Shown in pieces: positions 41,301 through 43,703 of a DNA stretch of 64,000 bases. This stretch comes from Nansenia antarctica. Taxonomy: Eukaryota; Chordata; Actinopteri; Argentiniformes; Microstomatidae. The stretch lies in contig OZ022354.1 in the NCBI GenBank assembly GCA_963989245.1, positions 1,773,246-1,837,245 of the forward strand, in the 5' to 3' direction. The stretch's first letter is position 1; every line of letters starts with the position of its first letter. The notes beneath the pieces are model-generated. The model worked only from the letters and a program-made list of their open reading frames with translations, had not been told where the DNA came from and made no database searches. The translations under genes and the position numbers were made by a program.

Positions 41301-42574
41301 TCAAGCCAAAATACTGCAGCGAAATGGATTGGACTGCTACCTAGTTAACTAGAACACTACTTTACATTGTTAGCAGGCTCACAAAACAAGCTGTGTTAGT
41401 TGACTAGCGATGTGTCATTGATTTTCGACAACGCGGAAATGTGTTCACATTTTTCGAAAGAAAAGTCAAAGCATTAGAACGTAGAACGGAAAATCGCACA
41501 CGCGCTGTGCGCACGGAAAGCCACCGGCCCCGATTTGGCCAGAAATTTTTTTTTACGTCAGGAGATTTTTTATTTTTTTTTGCTTTAATCCCTGGGCTCC
41601 CCCGCACACCGTGATTTAATTCGCACACTGAGTGCAGTCCTTTTACCATTGACCTACTCTGACTAGATACTGGTGAATATGTTGATCTCAGAGTATGTGG
41701 AGTCTGTTGTGATGTATTGAGTACTGACTGAGGGGTGTGTTTCCTCCAGCATCAGGGGCCTCCAGGCGACCGTGGGTTCTTGGTAAAGTGATGGAGAAGG
41801 AATATTGCCAGGCAAAAAAGGTAATGTGTTAGATTGTGTGTATAGCATAGGAGGTTTATCATCGCAACCCCTGTTGGATGTGTGTGTGTGAAACCAAACT
41901 GGAGTTAATCTCCAGGGTTCTCAACTTCCCCATTTCTAACCTCATAGTCATCATCTCACATCACAGCACACTACCAGTGCCTAGGTGAATAAGGAAATAT
42001 AGAATAATCAGGGGTCGTTTTAAACCAATACAATACTTTTTTTTAAGACTTTTTTTTTTAAATTGTGGCTGCAGTTTTAGAAAGTCACTGAAGTAAGGAA
42101 AGATGACCACCAAGATCATACAGGGTTCACTCCTTAATAAGGGTTATCATAAAGGGTTAACTCCTTAATAAGGGGTATCATACAGGGATAACTCCTTAAT
42201 AAGGGTTATCATACAGAGTTAACTCCTTAATACCTTTAAGCAAAAGTGGTCTGTTTTCAGATGGCTAGACATATCTGCGGTGTTGGAGAGGATAATTAAT
42301 GAGGTTAAAAAGTGGCCCTTTTTAAGATAGATGTGTCATTGATAAATGTAAAATAATCACTATTGGTCAAGATCTATCGATAATAGAGTTCAAAATATGG
42401 CAACTTCATGTTTATAGTACAAGAGTTGATTGTTGAAATGATTGTGTTGTATGTGTGATTCAGCTCATAGTTAACAGGGCTGGTGTTGTGTTCTAGGCTC
42501 AAAACCGCTTCAAAGTTCCTCTGGGCACCAAGTTCTACAGAGTGAAAGCTGTACCATGGAACAAGAAAGTATAA
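3697..42574 (+). CDS. rb1cc1: RB1-inducible coiled-coil protein 1 (FIP200), 22 coding exons
   Basis: FIP200 is the large scaffold of the ULK1/ATG13/ATG101 complex. It starts autophagosome formation at the endoplasmic reticulum and recruits cargo receptors through its C-terminal Claw. Coding exons are 3697-3767, 3881-4007, 4723-4893, 5105-5307, 6080-6509, 6702-6872, 7044-7228, 8469-8655, 11342-11423, 11560-11624, 11748-11851, 12234-12360, 12451-14330, 18292-18478, 26105-26213, 26386-26722, 27195-27249, 28295-28342, 31645-31703, 32476-32603, 41750-41820 and 42497-42574. They total 4875 nt, or 1624 residues; human FIP200 has about 1594. All introns are GT-AG and all phases agree. Recognised segments include MKLYVFQVNNGSTLTFDTEL at the N-terminus, VMAKIPLLECLTRHSYREC near residue 200, ESPEDFM-like acidic sequence near 730 (seen as LGESPESDFMSAVNEF), heptad-rich sequence from about 780 to 1470, and a Claw beginning FQVGDLVLIILDE. 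No frameshift or premature stop was found, so the gene looks functional despite heavy insertion into its introns. Confidence 0.97.
3881..4007 (+). CDS. rb1cc1: rb1cc1 coding exon 2 (residues 24-66)
   Basis: Acceptor tttctcacag, donor ggcact|gtgagt. Encodes VLDLKHAIQVKYKIATQHQV and the VVNGGECM segment, both close to the vertebrate protein. Confidence 0.97.
4092..4205 (+). repeat. Dispersed teleost repeat fragment
   Basis: Contains gtggatccccattagtctac and ctactcttcctggggtcc, a pair I associate with a common repeat of teleost genomes. The family is not certain. It lies in rb1cc1 intron 2. Confidence 0.45.
4723..4893 (+). CDS. rb1cc1: rb1cc1 coding exon 3 (residues 67-123)
   Basis: Acceptor cgttccccag, donor gctgtg|gtaaga. 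Contains DTNPIFLFNKEMILCDRAP and ESLMMPAVFHTVASRTQLAV. It is an exact 57 codons. Confidence 0.97.
5105..5307 (+). CDS. rb1cc1: rb1cc1 coding exon 4 (residues 124-191)
   Basis: Acceptor tgtctctcaag, donor cacaaa|gtaagt. Encodes EMFEVAKKLCSFCERLVHDE and the WAAIMANLDDC segment. It ends in phase 2 inside a lysine codon. Confidence 0.97.
5766..5890 (+). repeat. Dispersed teleost repeat fragment (catttagcagacgc type)
   Basis: Contains ggcatttagcagacgcctta and ccaaagcgacttacaatca, a very common motif in fish genomes. Intron 4 of rb1cc1. Related wording appears at 23797-23840 as part of a SINE-like unit. Confidence 0.55.
6080..6509 (+). CDS. rb1cc1: rb1cc1 coding exon 5 (residues 191-334)
   Basis: Acceptor tctgtatcaag, donor aacagg|gtgagt. 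It begins LGIAVSVMAKIPLLECLTRH, continues through an acidic, serine-rich, poorly conserved linker, and ends with NVTLLDWINVQDRPNDVESV. The internal ATG at 6102 is not the gene start, since it follows the exon's own upstream coding sequence. Confidence 0.96.
6702..6872 (+). CDS. rb1cc1: rb1cc1 coding exon 6 (residues 335-391)
   Basis: Acceptor tattttttcag, donor gctcag|gtaagc. Encodes LDPRIIQPFLADCRDTIAKL and the GLEDRLYALDQMIASCKKLV helical segment. Confidence 0.97.
7044..7228 (+). CDS. rb1cc1: rb1cc1 coding exon 7 (residues 392-453)
   Basis: Acceptor ctctcacttctag, donor ctcaa|gtaaga. Encodes GFLANQKRAENLKD and LCLSHANQLMIMLTNHRKLL. A hAT element begins 13 bases after its donor site starts. 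Confidence 0.97.
7242..8207 (+). mobile_element. Non-autonomous hAT element, TAGGGATGTCCCGATC family, copy 1
   Basis: Ends are tagggatgtcccgatccca and gatcgggacatccctа-type inverted repeat (gatcgggacatcccta). Perfect 8-bp target duplications, acagcaac, lie at 7234-7241 and 8208-8215. It is 966 bp with no transposase. It starts 13 bases into intron 7 of rb1cc1. Other copies are at 15803-17035 and 38454-39343. Confidence 0.93.
8469..8655 (+). CDS. rb1cc1: rb1cc1 coding exon 8 (residues 453-515)
   Basis: Acceptor ctgaattag, donor agagag|gtcaga. Encodes WCCYVMLHADQDGEKLQALL and STVPQMYCLAVVEVVRRKIF. Part of the N-terminal helical region that binds ATG13. Confidence 0.97.
8794..8873. repeat. 40-bp tandem duplication
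   Basis: A 40-bp unit beginning tttcctgacagttcctgaac occurs twice head to tail (8794-8833 and 8834-8873) in intron 8. Confidence 0.9.
9541..9790 (+). pseudogene. hAT transposase fragment, BED zinc-finger region
   Basis: The translation includes SLKSPVWENDSFSVTFN and AYAAGCTLNLLTHLRR, then CHLHHSY. This is the pattern of the N-terminal BED finger in ZBED-type hAT transposases (W near the start, C, then TSNLLTHLR-like helix). A typical upstream cysteine pair is missing, so the finger is degenerate. The frame runs into the nested SINE. Confidence 0.75.
9803..10550 (-). mobile_element. tRNA-derived SINE, minus strand, split by a MITE
   Basis: On the minus strand it reads from a tRNA-like head (gccccgcggtggcgtagcgg) through a B-box-like ggattcgatccc-type region (gggatcgaatccc on the minus strand) to a gggataaaatctg plus poly-A tail. 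It is the same family as 21102-21506 and 19113-19434. A foreign segment at 10048-10402 interrupts it. Confidence 0.88.
10048..10402. mobile_element. MITE nested in a SINE
   Basis: Ends are tcatagctttca and tgaaagctatga, perfect inverted repeats of 12 bp, with the similarity extending imperfectly inward (tgtgacgtcac against cacgtgac). Intact copies of the SINE read cctataccgccc across this site, which marks the insertion boundaries and allows a 2-bp AT duplication. Interior carries repeated cgggcaaaac motifs. Superfamily not assigned. Confidence 0.8.
10615..10725 (+). pseudogene. hAT transposase fragment, ALTTDGWTS motif
   Basis: The translation reads AHAIALTTDGWTSRATELFN. The TTDGWTS motif carries the first catalytic aspartate in many hAT transposases. 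The rest of the transposase is missing, and the fragment is separated from the BED region by the nested SINE. Confidence 0.75.
11241..11320. repeat. 40-bp tandem duplication just before exon 9
   Basis: The 40-bp unit (tgtgttagtctcttatgaga then ggtgtgtttctgacaggttg) is duplicated with one change. It ends 21 bases before exon 9, close to the polypyrimidine tract and branch-point zone. Confidence 0.9.
11342..11423 (+). CDS. rb1cc1: rb1cc1 coding exon 9 (residues 516-543)
   Basis: Acceptor gcttctcttcccag, donor ctcttca|gtaagt. Encodes WACALVKDGKRLYETEKYKR. A 40-bp tandem duplication ends only 21 bases upstream. Confidence 0.96.
11560..11624 (+). CDS. rb1cc1: rb1cc1 coding exon 10 (residues 543-564)
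   Basis: Acceptor cattctcttttgcag, donor ttttgc|gtaagt. Encodes KSFLRNRLFRGLDSWPPTSF and a final C. Confidence 0.96.
11748..11851 (+). CDS. rb1cc1: rb1cc1 coding exon 11 (residues 565-599)
   Basis: Acceptor ttctcctgtgtag, donor cctcag|gtaggt. Encodes TRKPRKFDYELPDISLGDLQ and ends at EVQPFL. Confidence 0.96.
11950..12075. repeat. AT-rich repeat with LINE-like 3' tail
   Basis: Contains ggaaaagcgctatatacatt followed by an ATT-rich tail. This resembles the 3' ends of fish LINEs also seen at about 18512, 19790 and 40725. Intron 11. Confidence 0.5.
12234..12360 (+). CDS. rb1cc1: rb1cc1 coding exon 12 (residues 599-641)
   Basis: Acceptor cttcttctccctag, donor caaagg|gtaagg. Encodes VPTLCDFQPLHQHVEMLHQL and MDEMSQTITDLLSEQR. 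It closes the conserved N-terminal region. Confidence 0.96.
12451..14330 (+). CDS. rb1cc1: rb1cc1 coding exon 13, large coiled-coil exon (residues 642-1268)
   Basis: Acceptor gctgtttctctag, donor tcagaaag|gtgaga. The first part is a Ser/Thr/Pro-rich linker, then the conserved block LEDLSPDSIDAHTFDFETIG and SLDLDSLGESPESDFMSAVN. From about residue 780 it is a long charged heptad coiled coil, with conserved LEVELALKEAETEEV and GLAELRTLL blocks. The ATG at 12664 is internal to the exon. GC content is clearly higher than in the introns. The exon is 1880 nt, similar to the single large exon in other vertebrates. The opposite-strand open frames are shadows. Confidence 0.97.
14377..14492. repeat. 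Minisatellite, about 37-bp unit, 3 copies
   Basis: Units contain gactcaatcgcccctccaac and ctggttatccaataat. The third unit has a small insertion. It starts about 46 bases after the exon 13 donor. Confidence 0.88.
14591..17471. mobile_element. hAT element, CAGTGGTTCTCAAC family, with a nested hAT
   Basis: Ends are cagtggttctcaac and gttgagaaacgatg, and the 8-bp target duplication aattaaat lies at 14583-14590 and 17472-17479. Length is 2881 bp; removing the nested element at 15803-17035 and its duplication leaves about 1640 bp. C-rich segments (gcccccc) lie near both ends. A direct repeat of about 100 bp (containing gctcagagatgggcgctctg and gagcgaactgaccgtt) occurs near 15180-15290 and 17250-17345. 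I saw no convincing transposase, so it appears non-autonomous. Confidence 0.9.
15803..17035 (+). mobile_element. Non-autonomous hAT element, TAGGGATGTCCCGATC family, copy 2
   Basis: Ends tagggatgtcccgatccca and gatcgggacatcccta. 8-bp target duplication gttctttc at 15795-15802 and 17036-17043. It is 1233 bp, longer than copy 1 because of extra internal sequence around 16380-16660. Inserted into the hAT element at 14591-17471, so it is the younger of the two. Confidence 0.93.
17480..18240. other. Intron 13 sequence, no gene recognised
   Basis: Contains a G-rich stretch around 17600-17690 with a repeated ggggatggcag/ggggatgccat motif and a g-tract near 17947. No coding exon or clear transposon end is visible. 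Confidence 0.4.
18292..18478 (+). CDS. rb1cc1: rb1cc1 coding exon 14 (residues 1268-1330)
   Basis: Acceptor ctgtgttggtgcag, donor cagcag|gtcagt. Continues the coiled coil with RRKNEEMQNLKTSLIAEQQ, which is nearly identical to the mammalian protein. Confidence 0.96.
18512..18560 (+). repeat. LINE-like 3' tail fragment
   Basis: Contains aggaaaagcgctatacaaat followed by aaaagttattattagtatta. Same kind of tail as at 12030, 19790 and 40725. It begins about 30 bases after the exon 14 donor. Confidence 0.5.
18965..19095 (-). pseudogene. Fragment of a LINE ORF2 C-terminus, minus strand
   Basis: The minus-strand translation contains FTPRLWNSLPQPLRDSPSLS then TFKSHLKTYLF. This is the characteristic C-terminal signature (APRLWNSLP...TFK..LKT.LF) of fish Jockey-superfamily LINE polyproteins. 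Nothing upstream of it is preserved. Confidence 0.75.
19113..19434 (+). mobile_element. 5'-truncated tRNA-derived SINE with target duplication
   Basis: Same family as 21102-21506 but lacking the tRNA-like head. It ends in gggataaaatctg and a poly-A run. A perfect 16-bp direct repeat, ataatacctcactact, flanks it at 19097-19112 and 19435-19450, as expected for LINE-driven retroposition. Confidence 0.93.
19451..19850 (+). pseudogene. Fragment of a LINE ORF2 C-terminus with 3' tail, plus strand
   Basis: One frame reads DRAFSAAAPSLWNALPNHIR then LPTFKQALKTHLFKLAF and a stop near 19677. This is the same LINE C-terminal signature as at 18965-19095, from a different and opposite-strand copy. The 3' end carries gagtgtctagaaaagtgcta. 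Confidence 0.78.
20174..20618. mobile_element. PIF/Harbinger-type MITE with TAA duplication
   Basis: Ends ggcttcgttcacagggcag and ctgccgtgtgaacatagcc are inverted repeats. The 3-bp duplication TAA lies at 20171-20173 and 20619-20621, as usual for PIF/Harbinger. It is 445 bp, inserted in the Tc1/mariner-type element. Confidence 0.85.
21102..21506 (+). mobile_element. Full-length tRNA-derived SINE with target duplication
   Basis: Begins with a tRNA-like head (gccccgcggtggtgtagcgg then tctaagcac) with an A-box-like segment, and has a B-box-like ggatcggatcccag about 50 bases on. The unique body ends in gggataaaatctg and an A-rich tail. A 15-bp direct repeat, acatgtcattttatg, flanks it at 21087-21101 and 21507-21521. 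It is the reference copy for the truncated copy at 19113 and the split copy at 9803. It is not a functional tRNA gene. Confidence 0.93.
21651..21790 (-). repeat. Short inverted-repeat DNA element (MITE), copy 3, inverted
   Basis: Reverse complement of the elements at 968-1106 and 1166-1303. It runs from ggctgcgtttgtaaatttgc to gcaaatttacgaacgcaccc. Nested in the Harbinger-type element. Confidence 0.8.
21933..22135 (-). pseudogene. Fragment of a LINE ORF2 C-terminus, minus strand
   Basis: The minus-strand translation reads KAWGLADSAACECGDPEQTA then DHIITICPLYRPP and ends DTELDL-stop at 21933-21935. The C-x-C...DH...C arrangement matches the zinc-finger-like end of some non-LTR retrotransposon polyproteins. 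It is a different LINE group from the RLWNSLP fragments. Confidence 0.7.
23686..23860 (+). mobile_element. tRNA-like SINE fragment
   Basis: A head with A-box-like ggttggcgcaggggttaagg and a B-box-like ggcggttcgaaac is followed after a short gap by a degenerate teleost tail (acatttaaccgaagcc...cgatttacaatag). The tail resembles the repeat at 5766-5890. It is too diverged to be a working tRNA gene. Confidence 0.5.
24072..24152 (-). repeat. tRNA-like fragment, minus strand
   Basis: On the minus strand a B-box-like ggttcaaatccc follows a head with gacatagtggtattaaccgc. It resembles a tRNA-derived SINE head. It cannot be folded into a clear cloverleaf by eye. Confidence 0.35.
24240..24350 (-). 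pseudogene. SANT/Myb-like domain fragment
   Basis: The minus-strand translation contains NKAREMVWQEIADRLNA, the third-helix pattern (W-x-x-I-A-x-x-x-N) of the Myb/SANT-like DNA-binding proteins encoded by PIF/Harbinger elements. Stops lie on both sides. Confidence 0.5.
24737..25902 (+). mobile_element. hAT element, CAGGGTTCGAGTTAT family, with partial transposase
   Basis: Ends cagggttcgagttat and ataactcgaaccctg are perfect inverted repeats. The 8-bp target duplication cttatggc lies at 24729-24736 and 25903-25910. It is 1166 bp, in intron 14 of rb1cc1. It has a G-rich gggagctgagctccc segment inside the left end and a partial transposase gene on the + strand. Confidence 0.93.
25156..25660 (+). 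pseudogene. Partial hAT transposase
   Basis: An open frame from the ATG at 25156 to a stop at about 25561 encodes MPPQKRPLLPTES, then SSFRAAYTVAKERMPYTKLN. In another frame just after the stop, LDESTIHGRAYMIIYVRCDV is readable. AYxVAK followed by LDEST...YVR is typical of hAT transposases of the KIAA1586/ZNF862-like type. A frameshift separates the two blocks and the catalytic C-terminal half and dimerisation region are absent. Confidence 0.75.
26105..26213 (+). CDS. rb1cc1: rb1cc1 coding exon 15 (residues 1331-1367)
   Basis: Acceptor ctcccaccccag, donor gacaaag|gtacgt. Encodes TNFNTVLTREKMKKEQIINE. The 7.6-kb intron before it holds the stack of nested transposons at 18.5-25.9 kb. Confidence 0.96.
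26307..26349. repeat. (TGT)n microsatellite
   Basis: About 14 trinucleotide repeats in intron 15, 36 bases before the exon 16 acceptor. Confidence 0.95.
26386..26722 (+). CDS. rb1cc1: rb1cc1 coding exon 16 (residues 1367-1479)
   Basis: Acceptor ataatgtgtgttcag, donor ccgtgca|gtaagc. Starts LIETLSEDRASVMQEKKHLE. It then has a Pro-rich linker with two full and one altered NPLAPGP repeats, and ends with REDDRVDSAVEASMVTV. The linker is the likely source of the extra length relative to mammals. Confidence 0.95.
26505..26561 (+). repeat. rb1cc1: Coding 21-bp tandem repeat in rb1cc1 exon 16
   Basis: The 21-bp unit encoding NPLAPGP is present twice exactly, plus a third altered copy (NPLALEP). It keeps frame and lengthens the Pro-rich linker between the coiled coil and the Claw. 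Confidence 0.93.
26723..27194. other. Intron 16, no feature recognised
   Basis: Begins with a C then A homopolymer tract (about 26730-26752). No transposon end or exon seen. Confidence 0.5.
27195..27249 (+). CDS. rb1cc1: rb1cc1 coding exon 17 (residues 1479-1497)
   Basis: Acceptor ttctttatcag, donor gagagg|gtgagt. Encodes DNILMMSEEKQRILLLER, matching the family block before the Claw. Confidence 0.95.
27318..28134. repeat. Minisatellite, 25/26-bp unit, about 32 copies
   Basis: The unit is cctgatagacccagctccat followed by ctgat. A variant has an extra G (cctggatag), giving 26 bp. It fills most of intron 17. Minus-strand open frames of up to 283 codons through it are artefacts; the 25/26 mix makes the frames hop. 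Confidence 0.97.
28295..28342 (+). CDS. rb1cc1: rb1cc1 coding exon 18 (residues 1498-1513)
   Basis: Acceptor ttcatgtttcag, donor agactg|gtatgc. A 16-codon exon encoding TLHMKEEENKRLSQRL, the last part of the coiled coil. Confidence 0.95.
28434..29103 (-). pseudogene. Broken Tc1-like transposon, C-terminal transposase remnant
   Basis: The + strand left end, tatacagctctgggaaaaat, is the terminal repeat of a Tc1-like family. The minus strand encodes NLWNMIKRKIDGRNRQTKPS and then KSPKNHVKDWLKIRVIPPN, the C-terminus of Tc1 transposases. Just before it the usual NPIENLW block reads SPIANLW, so the third catalytic acidic residue is replaced by alanine. A TAG stop also interrupts the frame. The 5' half is missing and the fragment ends at the start of the next minisatellite. 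Confidence 0.85.
29110..30716. repeat. 1.6-kb minisatellite of mixed 15-bp and 10-bp units
   Basis: The main unit is tccagtcctctatgg or tccagtcctctatgc (15 bp). Shorter units lacking ccagt (tcctctatgg, 10 bp) are interspersed. There are on the order of one hundred units. No frame of the unit has a stop, so 520-578-codon open frames exist in all three + frames and simply switch at each 10-bp unit. These are not genes. It lies in intron 18 of rb1cc1. Confidence 0.97.
30717..31644. other. Intron 18 sequence, possible repeat remnant at 30960-31130
   Basis: The stretch 30960-31130 (tgttctacattttggttcct, then ggcggtgtgaaagccctat) resembles an old interspersed repeat by its phrasing. No family assigned. 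The rest holds no recognised feature. Confidence 0.35.
31645..31703 (+). CDS. rb1cc1: rb1cc1 coding exon 19 (residues 1514-1533)
   Basis: Acceptor ttcttcctttgtag, donor atcaga|gagtaag read as ...aga|gtaagt after position 31703. Encodes MSQSMSSVSSRHSEKIAIR. This Ser-rich stretch leads into the Claw. Confidence 0.95.
31704..32475. other. Intron 19, no feature recognised
   Basis: AT-rich sequence without repeats or coding signals that I recognise. Confidence 0.5.
32476..32603 (+). CDS. rb1cc1: rb1cc1 coding exon 20, Claw domain (residues 1533-1576)
   Basis: Acceptor ctgtgtgttccag, donor aaaccag|gtcaga. Encodes FQVGDLVLIILDERHDNYVL and YFLHSESLTALDLKP. This is the core of the Claw, which binds cargo receptors such as p62 through LIR-type motifs. 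Confidence 0.96.
32719..32985 (-). mobile_element. tRNA-derived SINE, second family, minus strand
   Basis: Reverse complement of the element at 39756-39995. It includes the well-known fish SINE phrases ttgcccaaggacacttcgac and tagcgccttattccaaagcg. The tRNA-like head is at the right end (gctcgaaccgccgacc). It lies in intron 20. The family resembles AFC-type SINEs, though I cannot confirm that. Confidence 0.8.
33050..33480. other. Intron 20 sequence, no feature recognised
   Basis: No exon or clear repeat border. The minus-strand open frame at 33262-33471 has no recognisable domain. Confidence 0.4.
33482..33750. repeat. Minisatellite, 49-bp unit, about 5 copies
   Basis: The unit is gtgagcaggtggatagaaca followed by ctgctgctggtgggtggagg and tagttaaag. 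The last copies are degenerate (ggaggacactgctgctggtag). The LINE at 33763 starts directly after it. Confidence 0.95.
33763..36812 (+). pseudogene. Nearly full-length Jockey-superfamily LINE, inactivated
   Basis: Starts aagatggcggcgcgttcg, a typical LINE 5' end, and finishes with gacaataaagaccattcatt and more attc repeats. The first frame (33767-35149) has an AP-type endonuclease with ILTETWLSDS, AGDFNHAD and GMSDHVSILL, so the catalytic motifs look intact. A TAG at 35147-35149 interrupts the same frame, which then continues into the reverse transcriptase (RKASGPDG, LNDYRPVALT, LLFVDFSSAFNTI). Around 35905-35914 an internal deletion and frameshift remove the central palm with the FADD motif and join directly to the thumb/C-terminal part (VSTLRFLGVHIQDDLSW to 36405). 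It lies in intron 20 of rb1cc1, same strand. Clade is probably L2/CR1/Rex1-like. Confidence 0.9.
36903..37110. repeat. Tc1/mariner-like terminal fragment
   Basis: Contains atactgtgcctatagaaagt then ctacacccgcttccaaaata, resembling the terminal repeat of a fish Tc1/mariner MITE. The matching right end was not found. Confidence 0.4.
37228..37281. repeat. 18-bp tandem repeat, 3 copies
   Basis: The unit aatgacacactgttta occurs three times with ta/at linkers. Confidence 0.85.
37300..38267. other. Intron 20 sequence, no feature recognised
   Basis: Two overlapping open frames at 37626-37913 show no known domain, and their base composition is like the flanks. Nothing else seen. Confidence 0.4.
38268..38453. 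repeat. Minisatellite, 33-bp unit, left part of an interrupted array
   Basis: The unit is ggcacacttcaccaattact then gttacccatgcaa. About five copies lie here before a hAT element; the same array resumes at 39344. Confidence 0.95.
38454..39343 (-). mobile_element. Non-autonomous hAT element, TAGGGATGTCCCGATC family, copy 3
   Basis: Ends tagggatgtcccgatattg and gatcgggacatcccta. 8-bp target duplication ccaagtac at 38446-38453 and 39344-39351. It is 890 bp and reads opposite to copies 1 and 2. Inserted into the 33-bp minisatellite. A C-homopolymer of about 14 bases lies near 38666. Confidence 0.93.
39344..39475. repeat. Minisatellite, 33-bp unit, right part of an interrupted array
   Basis: About four further copies of the unit with ccaagtactgttacccatgc phrasing. 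Copies on this side and the unit next to the insertion read aagtact, while those on the left mostly read aattact, so the array was already differentiated. Confidence 0.93.
39756..39995 (+). mobile_element. tRNA-derived SINE, second family, plus strand
   Basis: Begins gggcggctgtggcgctggag with a tRNA-like head and B-box-like ggatcgagcccc, continues with ttgggcaagacactgaaccc and ends ggcgctatataagtgcagt. A hAT element interrupts its 3' tail, which resumes as agtgcagtccttttaccatt at 41631. Confidence 0.85.
40725..40780 (+). mobile_element. 56-bp LINE 3' tail insertion
   Basis: Sequence ttcgagtgtctagaaaagcg then an ATT-rich tail. Flanked by a perfect 10-bp direct repeat, tatggacgtc, at 40715-40724 and 40781-40790. 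It is a very short, strongly 5'-truncated retroposition event inside a hAT element. Confidence 0.9.
40854..41052 (-). pseudogene. hAT transposase N-terminal fragment
   Basis: The minus-strand frame starts MSLSKGLKRKVDGENRAFKE and continues EWKANYTFILPGF. This is the N-terminus typical of ZBED5/ZBED8/GTF2IRD2-type hAT transposases, which precedes the BED-like C2H2 region. The frame shifts soon after, and the rest is missing. Confidence 0.75.
41750..41820 (+). CDS. rb1cc1: rb1cc1 coding exon 21, Claw domain (residues 1576-1599)
   Basis: Acceptor tgtgtttcctccag, donor aaaaaag|gtaatg. Encodes ASGASRRPWVLGKVMEKEYC then QAKK. The junction with exon 20 gives KPASGAS, about three residues shorter than the mammalian loop. 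The 9.1-kb intron before it carries a LINE, two hAT elements and minisatellites. Confidence 0.95.
42119..42236. repeat. Tandem repeat, about 29-30-bp unit, 4 copies
   Basis: Units read cagggttcactccttaataa followed by gggttatcata, with small changes (ctttaagggtt, cagagttaac). Intron 21. Confidence 0.88.
42497..42574 (+). CDS. rb1cc1: rb1cc1 coding exon 22, C-terminus and stop (residues 1600-1624)
   Basis: Acceptor ttgtgttctag. Encodes AQNRFKVPLGTKFYRVKAVP and WNKKV, then TAA at 42572-42574. This is the expected conserved end of the Claw. Confidence 0.96.
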   Translation, partial: AQNRFKVPLGTKFYRVKAVPWNKKV

Positions 42575-43410
42575 TACACCCAAGTTTTGAGCTAAAATGT
42601 ATGTTTATATTCCATCAAGTTTTAAATAGAATCTTCACTTCATAATTCTCTTTATCAACTTGAAAATGAAAAGAAAGAAGATCATAATCATGCTATTTGG
42701 GCTTTCAGTTCAAAATCCCATCTTCCCTGTTTTGTTTAGTTTTTAATCCAGAAGGTTTGTTATTGTGGACCAAATGCTATTACTTTTATTAGGGCATGGC
42801 CCTAAACACTGTGGCAGAAAGCCATTATACCTGTGTGTAAATTGAACAAAAAGTATTTGGATGTTATATATTAGTTCTTATCATTATCAGCATTTGTCCT
42901 TTTGTGGAAAATACTGTATCATTATCAACATCATTCAAATGAAAATATACATTTATTATAGATGTTTACAGAGGAATGTTCATGGCATGCATATTGATAT
43001 ATTTTCTTTGATTTACTTATTCAGATAAATGTTGTAGTTGGAAATGTAGTTAATGCTGTTTGTTACTCACGACGCAGTATGGCCCTCTGTTAATACTGAA
43101 ATGTACATTTTGGCCGACTGATAAAAGCAGTCGTCATTGCAATCCTTGAAATGCACTTTCAAAAAAACGCTTTTGTTGATTCAAAAGGGAAGGAATTGCG
43201 CTGTCAAAAATAAAATAAAAAGACTACAACAGCACAAAACTTCCCTCTTATCATAGAATATTGATATGTAGAAAGGAATACTTTGTTTGTGACCGTGTTT
43301 CATTATTGGATGACATTGTACATTGCCCACAAAATCACACAAGTAACAATAAATGACTGTATTGTAAAAGAATCTAGAGTTTTGAAACAATAAAGGATTG
43401 ATCCCAAACA
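42575..43410 (+). other. rb1cc1: rb1cc1 3' UTR (end estimated)
   Basis: AT-rich, non-coding. AATAAA signals occur at 43348-43353, 43389-43394 and 43486-43491. The signal at 43389 would give a 3' UTR of about 830 bases. No way to choose among them without RNA data. Confidence 0.6.
43389..43394 (+). terminator. rb1cc1: Candidate polyadenylation signal of rb1cc1
   Basis: AATAAA followed about 20-30 bases later by a T/G-containing region (tgttctgctttatac). Alternatives at 43348 and 43486. Confidence 0.45.
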
Positions 43411-43637
43411 TGTTCTGCTTTATACTATACTGCTCAGATAGAGTTGCATTTGACAACACCTCCTCTACCAGAATGTTGCATCAGAAATAAAGCCAATATA
43501 GCTGCCTGTGAGGACTGCAGGGGAAGCTGCTTTATGTAAATCATCATGTCCCTCCCTGTGTGCCTTTGGAATGCTCCTGGGAACACAGCACTTCTCCAGC
43601 TAGAGGACAAGCAGCTCATTCACTACAGCAGGACCAC

Positions 43638-43703
43638 CTGCCAGGCTGAGACCAGGCTGAGACCAGGCTGAGACCAGGCTGAGACCAGGCTGAGACCAGG
43701 CTT
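43638..43703. repeat. 11-bp tandem repeat
   Basis: The unit gctgagaccag repeats about five to six times. Confidence 0.93.

Larger units (their letters stand above)
39996..41630 (-). mobile_element. hAT element, CAGGGTGCGAAATAA family, with transposase remnant
   Basis: Ends cagggtgcgaaataa and the inverted form ttaattcgcacactg. 8-bp target duplication agtgcagt at 39988-39995 and 41631-41638. It is 1635 bp, in intron 20. It encodes a transposase N-terminus on the minus strand and carries a small LINE tail at 40725-40780. Confidence 0.9.
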
